A stretch of DNA of 64,000 nt from Achatina immaculata (Eukaryota > Mollusca > Gastropoda > Stylommatophora > Achatinidae), in contig CM019701.1 of NCBI GenBank assembly GCA_009760885.1, positions 39,363,515 to 39,427,514 of the forward strand, in the 5' to 3' direction. The translations under genes were made by a program, and so were the position numbers. This document shows, one piece after another, positions 58,405 through 64,000 of this stretch. The notes beneath the pieces were generated by a model. The model was given only the letters and a program-made list of their open reading frames with translations. It searched no databases and was not told where the DNA came from. Each line of letters begins with the position of its first letter. Within the stretch, counting starts at the first letter, position 1.

Positions 58405-58740
58405 TGATGTCAGTTTTGGTAATCAACTACCTATAGATGACATGCTGGCCTCAGGGTTGGCCCAACCATAGCTGACCAAGACCCTGCCCCACCTCTCCGT
58501 GGGTACCGCCAGCAGGAGTACTAGCCTGGCTAACGGGCAGGGTTCGCCATAGTCCCCCCTGGTGGTGGAGTCTGCTACAGTAGTATTACACACACCCTGC
58601 TTTTTAGCTGCACTTTGGGACTAAAGAAAAATAGCTGCCATAACCCTCTGCCTATACGACATTACGCTGTGCCTCAACATCTCCACAGCGCTGGCTGCAA
58701 AGATCACCAGATCTGAGTTGCAGAGAGACTGAAGAAGAAG
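58405..58740 (+). repeat. DR1 dispersed repeat, copy 5
   Basis: A complete copy from 'ctgatgtcagttttggtaat' through 'tagcctggctaacgggcag' to 'gagagactgaagaagaag', again with a short GAA tail. Confidence 0.8.
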
Positions 58741-58884
58741 TAAATATTGGTTAATTTCGTTCGCGCTTTTTCTACAGAGTTTTGTTAGTATATCTTTAGT
58801 TACTCTCTACAAAAACAAATTATCTTCTTGATATATACTCCACCATTCTTGAAAAAAGAGAGTTCGCTATCATGTGAAGGTCCG

Positions 58885-58970
58885 AAGTGGTTTGTGTAAC
58901 CATCAGAGTTCCGAAGTGGTTTGTGTAACCATCAGAGTTCCGAAGTGGTTTGTGTAACCATCAGAGTTGG
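58885..58970. repeat. 29-bp minisatellite
   Basis: Three units of 'ccgaagtggtttgtgtaacc' plus 'atcagagtt'. Confidence 0.9.
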
Positions 58971-59067
58971 CAGTTGCAATATATTACAGTTGCTCGGATG
59001 AAGCCAGGGAGTTGCTCCCTGTGACATGTGTGTATGTGTTTGTCCTCAAAGCTCAGTGTTCAGTGTG

Positions 59068-59450
59068 CAGGTAACGTCGAGGCTTGCTTTGCCAAAGTTA
59101 ATACAGCGATCAGGTAATGTCGAGGCTTGCTTTGCCAAAGTTAATACAGCGATCAGGTAATGTCAAGCCTTGCTTTGCCAAAGTTAATACAGCGATCAGG
59201 TAATGTCAAGGCTTGCTTTGCCAAAGTTAATACAGCGATCAGGTAATGTCAAGCCTTGCTTTGCCAAAGTTAATACAGCGATCAGGTAATGTCAAGCCTT
59301 GCTTTGCCAAAGTTAATACAGCGATCAGGTAATGTCAAGCCTTGCTTTGCCAAAGTTAATACAGCGATCAGGCAATGTCAAGGCTTGCTTTGCCAAAGTT
59401 AATACAGCGATCAGGTAATGTCAAGCCTTGCTTTGCCAAAGTTAATAACC
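59068..59450. repeat. 43-bp minisatellite
   Basis: About nine units of 'caggtaatgtcaagccttgc' plus 'tttgccaaagttaatacagcgat'. The variants 'aagcctt' and 'aaggctt' alternate. Confidence 0.9.
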
Positions 59451-59900
59451 CACAGATATTAAAATATATGGGATAGGAAGGTTTGCATATCTCGGCTGTA
59501 AAGTATGTCGTTACATGTGACGGTTTCATGTATTTCAGCTGTAAATAATGATACTTATGATGTAATTTGCTGCTGCTGATGCCTACATATATTGTATGTT
59601 ATGTATATTTTTGCTAGTCGGTGCAGCTTACTGTACTAGTTAGTGCTACTAATTGTAAGTTAAGTTAGTGCCACTAACCGTAAGTTAAGTTAGTGCTGCT
59701 AAGCATGAATCTAGTTAGTGCTGCTAACCGTATGATTTGGTGAGGTCGGAGTCGTAAGTGGCTGATTTTCCTCTGGGTGAGTGTGTGCGAATAAAGTAAC
59801 CCAGCTGAGCCAGCATGTTACAAGAATGTTACATGTATTAAACGTTCCTTACTACGCCAAAGACAGTGTTAAGTTACGATATCTGAGTGAGAGAGAAAGA
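59451..59900. other. Intron 2 sequence with weak 'agttagtgctgctaa' repeats
   Basis: Four imperfect copies of a roughly 30-bp motif at 59635-59735. Otherwise unrecognised. Confidence 0.45.
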
Positions 59901-59902
59901 AG

Positions 59903-60020
59903 GCCGACTAAGGTGTGCTAGGATACGACTAAGGTGTGCTAAGAGACGACTAATGTGTGCTAAGATACGACTAAGGTGTGCTAGGAGACGACTAAGGTGT
60001 GCTAGGAGACAACAAAGATG
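59903..60020. repeat. 21-bp minisatellite (gtgtgctaggatacgactaag)
   Basis: Five to six units, period 21. A GA microsatellite lies at 60130-60168. Confidence 0.9.
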
Positions 60021-60130
60021 TGCCAAGCGTATTCTGACTATTAAAGACGAAGTCCTCCACTTGTACAATTAAAGAATGGAGGAGCCGAGAGAATGAGAGT
60101 GAGTGATGGGAAGTATAACATCAAAGGCTG

Positions 60131-60169
<39 letters not shown>

Positions 60170-60170
<1 letters not shown>

Positions 60171-61224
60171 AGGAGGCGGCCATTAGCATTTTATGTCGAC
60201 CGGACAAGCTGAGGCCAGTCCAGTGAATTATACGATATTTTATCATCGACTTCTCTAGAAGGTTAGTAATAACAAGTGCTGAAGGCTGTTAAGCAAGGCA
60301 CAACTGACCATCGTAGAGCTAAGATCGACCTGGAAGACGTCTGGAACAAGATTCGTGGCAGTAAAGATGGCGACCGGCAGTTCGAGATAGGACGTGTCGC
60401 AGTGAAAAAACAGTTGTATATATTTCAGTAGCTAATATTTTTTGTAAATCTGGAAAGTCTGGACCATACACTTTGATTAAGTGACTATTAAAGGTGGGCA
60501 AGAGACATTGTGAGTTGTCTTGACTGATTAGGAGAAGCTGAGAAGTTTGAAGGAGCAAATGACAGTGTTATCGCATGAATGTTGTGTTCGATACCGAAGT
60601 GAAACACATTCAAGTGATATTAAACTGAGGACTCAATTTTTCTATCAAGCTATACGTGAGTAACTTAACCTATGGATCTCCTCACACACTAAGACGGTCA
60701 TTGTTGTGATTAGCCATTGACAAGAGAACGGGGGGTCTCCACTCACCGACCCCCACATCATCCCCCCCCCCCAACCCACCCACCGTACCTTACTTTCTGG
60801 TACAGCTACTGACTACCACTGTTATCATACCTATACGCAACTATAACAGTTATGCCATCTGTGTATCTGTGCATACTTCCATCTAACCGTGCGTCCATCC
60901 ATCCATAAATACGAACATGCCTCTATCTGCCAATAGATTCTTTCATCCGTCAGTCTATCCAACAGTCTGTCCATCCCAACATTCATCACGTTTACACCCA
61001 TCAATCAATGCACCAATAGCAGGTGAATTGACCATAGCTTGACTCCAAAAGGGCACATACATACTCGTATACCAATGACTTGAAGATGGACGGACTTAAT
61101 GGCATGATCGATATATTTTACCTATCTTATCCAAGGACAAGAGTGGGCACGTGATGCCAGTTGACAAATAGGTGAACTTTGTAGGTGGGGCTTAAATGAC
61201 AGTCTGTACGACGCCTACTCGTCC
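60170..61224. other. Intron 2 sequence without recognised element
   Basis: C-run at 60760-60772, otherwise nothing recognised. Confidence 0.5.
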
Positions 61225-61335
61225 ACTCATCAATTTGCTTTTTTGTCAGTCTATGCAATCTCTGCTTCTTTGTCAGTCTATGTAATCTCTGCTTCTTTGC
61301 CAGTTTATGCAATCTCTGCTTCTTTGCCAGTCTAT
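61225..61335. repeat. 27-bp minisatellite just upstream of GATA exon 3
   Basis: Four units of 'tctgcttctttgtcagtcta' plus 'tgcaatc'. It is pyrimidine-rich and lies 75-185 bp before the exon 3 acceptor. Confidence 0.85.
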
Positions 61336-61409
61336 GCTTCTTTCTTTTCTCTGTCTTATCCGCTACCTTCCCTACCTGTTATACAACAATTCTTTCACTC
61401 TGTCTACAG

Positions 61410-61535
61410 CCAGGGCAACGCCGAATGGGTCTATGCTGTGTCAACTGTAACACGACCACTACAACGCTGTGGAGACGTAACGGAGAAGGGGAGCCAGTGT
61501 GCAACGCATGCGGACTGTACTACAAGCTACATCAG
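61410..61535 (+). CDS. GATA4/5/6: GATA transcription factor, exon 3 (C-terminal zinc finger)
   Basis: Codes for residues 641-682: '[13 protein letters not shown]', then '[17 protein letters not shown]', '[12 protein letters not shown]'. The finger is C650-x2-C653-x17-C671-x2-C674 and all core residues ([17 protein letters not shown]) are intact. This is the finger that binds (A/T)GATA(A/G) in all GATA factors. 'RRMGLCC' is shared with Drosophila Pannier and points to the GATA4/5/6 class. The acceptor is tctgtctacag|cca; the donor is catcag|gtaacg; both are phase 0. A second possible acceptor 4 bp further in would break the frame. Very short exon after a 27.3-kb intron. Confidence 0.95.
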
Positions 61536-61763
61536 GTAACGTATGGCTAACTTCAACGTCATCAATTAGTCGCGGGCCTGCGTGTAACAATAGATCGCAG
61601 TGCCACAGAAACGGGAATAGGGATACGCGCAGGTTCATGGACTGAATAGAACAGACAAAACAGATACAGGGCCTCCGAGATAAGTTTTGTAAGATACAGC
61701 AAAACTGTTTCTTTCTTTCCTCTCTGCCTCCCGGTTATCCTATAGAATCGCCATTTTATTTAA

Positions 61764-61769
61764 CTATGA

Positions 61770-61840
<71 letters not shown>

Positions 61841-61842
61841 CG
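61764..61842. repeat. GATA (tagatagata) microsatellite
   Basis: About nineteen GATA tetranucleotides in intron 3. Literal GATA sites, though simple repeats of this kind are common and need not be regulatory. Confidence 0.9.
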
Positions 61843-61854
61843 AGAGGTCTTCTT

Positions 61855-62003
61855 ATTCTTCTTCGTTCGCTTCCACCACCAAGATAGCCCCATGATCCTA
61901 CTGAATTTGTTCCTGTGGTCCTCTATGTGTCCCATGGTCCCCGAGAGGCCCACAAGAGATCCCCGAGAGGATCACAAGAGGTTCAGTGTATCGCGGGGCA
62001 AAT
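61855..62003. repeat. Dispersed repeat R, partial copy
   Basis: Matches 42660-42790: TTC repeats, 'ttcgcttccaccacc', 'gagaggatcacaagaggttc', 'tatcgcgggg'. 'gtccccgagaggcccacaag' is followed by a near-copy of itself. Confidence 0.65.
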
Positions 62004-62004
62004 G

Positions 62005-62520
62005 GTGTAAATGCTACAGAAGAATTCTTCAAATATCATAGACGCAAAATCTCTTCTCTACTGTGTATCATCTCTTCTCTGTTACGTCCTTCACTGTACC
62101 TTACTATGCCCGTGAGACCTGGACACTTAACAAAACAGACGAGAAACACATAAATGCCTTTGAATGTAAATGCTACAGAAGGGTCCTTCAAATATCATGG
62201 ACACAAAAAAAAAAGAACAGTTATATCCATACTACAAGAACTTAAAAGTGAAGAAGGTTGCTAGTAAATAATATTAAACAGTGAAAACTGAAATGTTTTT
62301 GACATTTTAAACGTCATGATAATTTAGAGAAGATTCTCTTGGAAGGGTACATAATGGGAAAAAGAAAGAGAGGAAGACCAAGGTTGCAAGACATCGTTGA
62401 TGATCTACAAATGGATGCATCAGCGGCAGGGCATCTTGCTTACAACCGAGAGGCCTACAGAAGAGCTGTTAGGGAGGCAAAGTTCCGCAAGGGACATGCA
62501 AATGACTGACTGACTGACTG
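62005..62520 (+). pseudogene. LINE 3' end, family X (with a short duplicated start)
   Basis: Reads 'ARETWTLNKTDEKHINAFECKCYRRVLQISW', shifts frame, then the family X tail, ending 'gcaaatgactgactgactga'. The segment 'aaatgctacagaagaattct' at about 62007 repeats part of 62166, so the left edge is a partial duplication. Confidence 0.75.
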
Positions 62521-62689
62521 ACCCTATCTCACCAGCTTCTGACTTATTGATGATACGGAAATAGTGATACTTTTTTTCTTCTACAAGCGTAGTAAAAAGT
62601 AATAGAAGTAAAATAATAGGAAGTATATTTTCAACTTCCGTTACATAACATGTTGAACATGCACCCTCTTATAGTTGTTAGCATGTGCC

Positions 62690-63022
62690 CATATTTGTTA
62701 GCCCGGCTATTAATACGAGTCCTGCGCACGTCCGACTTACGTACAACTCGTAGCTTCGAACCCCCAGTAAAGCCTACTACAATGAAAATCTCAGTGGCAT
62801 ACAGTCATTTGTATTAACAAAGGAGAGATACTTTGCAGCCCACCATCAGACCATCGCGGTTCGTGATTTTCTCTGATGCACAGAAATATACACTGTATGT
62901 AATGTTTAACTGACATTAGATAGGAACAGTACGTTAGTATTTTTAATTACGTATAAATTCGACTTACGAACAGACTTTTGAACGCAGATCGTTCGCAGCT
63001 GGGGGACTGCCTGTATCTTAAA
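62690..63022. mobile_element. Possible MITE (inverted-repeat DNA element)
   Basis: The right end read inward is 'acaggcagtcccccagctgc', then 'gttcgtaagtcgaa'. The left part has 'cgtccgacttacgtacaact', similar text in opposite orientation. Such CAGGCAGTCCCC ends occur on pogo/Tigger-like elements. The left terminus itself is not found, so the copy is damaged. Confidence 0.4.
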
Positions 63023-63084
63023 CCAGACACTGAGCCTGCAATATTGTTTGCACTTTTGGTGACTTGTCTGCCGGATAGAAGGTA

Positions 63085-63350
63085 AGGTAAAGGCTTACTG
63101 GGAGGGGGGGGGGTACAGTGTTAGGTCAGCATTTCCAAGACGATGGGCACATGAAAGTCTGATGTGGTCAGTATCACGCCTGCCCGTATTTACCCTTCCA
63201 TATTTCTCTGGTACCCATTTTTAGAGGCTGGGTGGACCCCAAGGCCTTTTTGGCGTGGTGGTAGCAGGAAAAAAAAGCTTCACTGCTGGGACTTGAACCG
63301 CTATCACCGGATTAGGAGACCGGGCGCTTCACCACTCAGCCAAGCAGGCA
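63085..63350 (-). mobile_element. tRNA-derived SINE, minus strand
   Basis: The minus strand begins near 63350 with a tRNA-like head: A box 'TGGCTGAGTGG', B box 'GGTTCAAGTCC'. The body then has 'ggcaggcgtgatactgacca', as in the SINE at 39739-40001, although the two tRNA-like heads differ. No clear target duplication was found. It ends about 130 bp before GATA exon 4. Confidence 0.75.
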
Positions 63351-63480
63351 TATCAATGACATACCAGAGATCAGGACTGCTTAGAATATGTATTTCAGTT
63401 ATAATTGAAAGAAATATGTGTTGTTGTTTTGTTAAACAGAAGATTTTGATACTTTTTTGTGTGTGTGTGCGTGTGTCCAG

Positions 63481-63850
63481 GTCAACCGGCCGCTGTCTAT
63501 GAAGAAAGACGGGATTCAGACCAGGAAAAGGAAGCCAAAGTCATCCTCAAAGTCCAAATCCGCGCCAAAGAACTCTCCAACTCAGGAGCAGCTGCAGATA
63601 CTAACTCAGCAGCAGCAGCAGCAGCAGCTTAGCCATTACATGGATTATGACATGGGACAGCTGCAGCAAGCTGGCCACCACATACAACAGCAGCAGCAGC
63701 AGCAGCAGCAACACTCTTATCACTCGGTGCCTGCAGGTGACTCCGTTGCTGGCAGCGATGTTGGTGAGGTCACTGCCGTGTTTTCTGTACAACAGTCAAA
63801 GTCACATGACCTCTTAGACTTGACTCTGTCACGTTCACAAAATGGACACG
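63481..63850 (+). CDS. GATA4/5/6: GATA transcription factor, exon 4 (basic tail and poly-Q), open to the right
   Basis: Codes for residues 683-805 plus one base. It starts with the C-finger tail 'VNRPLSMKKDGIQTRKRKPK', a basic arm that contacts DNA and carries nuclear localisation in GATA factors. 'QTRKRKPK' is the GATA4/5/6 form. Ser/Lys-rich sequence follows, then two Gln tracts (Q6-7 near 63608-63628 and Q9 near 63687-63710) coded mainly by CAG, separated by 'LSHYMDYDMGQLQQAGHHI', and then 'SHDLLDLTLSRSQNGH'. The acceptor is gtgtccag|gtcaac (phase 0). The likely donor is gacacg|gtaaga at 63850/63851 (phase 1), so at least one more exon lies outside the window. If that donor is not used, the frame ends seven codons later at 63873. 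Confidence 0.9.
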
Positions 63851-63887
63851 GTAAGACTGGGATTCTTAAATAGCAAAAAAAAAAGAG

Positions 63888-63962
63888 GAAATCATCATCA
63901 TCATCACCATCATCATCATTATCGTCATCGTCATCATCATCATCATCATCATCATCGTTGTC
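63888..63962. repeat. ATC microsatellite
   Basis: Imperfect ATC/GTC trinucleotides right after the exon 4 donor. Confidence 0.9.
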
Positions 63963-64000
63963 GTCCGGTAGCACTCTATCACGAAAATATTTGCTGCTTT

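Noticed and set aside
61764..61842. GATA tetranucleotide repeat as autoregulatory site of the GATA gene
   Set aside because: Tempting, but GATA microsatellites are common in animal genomes and nothing else marks it as an enhancer.
63270..63350. tRNA gene on the minus strand
   Set aside because: Same reason: SINE head joined to the shared body segment.

Overview
The window is animal nuclear DNA, most likely from a lophotrochozoan and probably a gastropod mollusc. This is inferred from the pannier-like GATA factor with GT-AG introns, from several LINE families, a Penelope-like element and tRNA-derived SINEs, and from very dense minisatellites. Nothing prokaryotic is present. The only host gene I can support is one GATA transcription factor gene on the + strand. 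It runs from a 5' UTR acceptor near 22187 to a splice donor at 63850 and continues beyond the window.

The GATA gene has four coding exons here: 22275-23907 (long N-terminal exon), 33776-34062 (N-terminal zinc finger), 61410-61535 (C-terminal zinc finger) and 63481-63850 (basic tail and poly-Q). Splice phases agree at every junction (1, 0, 0, then 1 at the open end), giving at least 805 residues. The C finger and its basic tail are of GATA4/5/6 (pannier) type. The N finger keeps its four cysteines and the RECVNCG segment, but is strongly altered after the last cysteine and is followed by an unusually long linker. The introns are about 9.9, 27.3 and 1.9 kb and are filled with repeats.

Upstream of the gene, 1-4520 holds LINE 3' fragments and minisatellites. 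From 4250 to 20340 lies a scrambled domain: four copies of an unidentified 1.2-kb block, three copies of a LINE endonuclease fragment, and one long RT-RNase H LINE pseudogene. Three short pieces of that LINE's coding sequence (58, 50 and 23 bp) have become tandem arrays. The same thing has happened independently inside intron 2, where a 33-bp piece of a second LINE family is expanded in one of three tandem LINE units.

The introns hold a Penelope-like GIY-YIG fragment about 90 bp after the N-finger exon, a second LINE with a SINE inserted between clear 11-bp target duplications, a broken mobile-element ORF, a CR1-like LINE end inside a 1.34-kb tandem duplication, five copies of an unclassified dispersed repeat (called DR1 here), and about twenty different minisatellites. 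Many long open frames in the window are artefacts of arrays whose period is a multiple of three.

The most interesting signals are minisatellites born inside LINE coding sequence, paired changes in a hammerhead-like hairpin shared by two Penelope-like 3' ends, and the unusual N finger and linker of the GATA protein.
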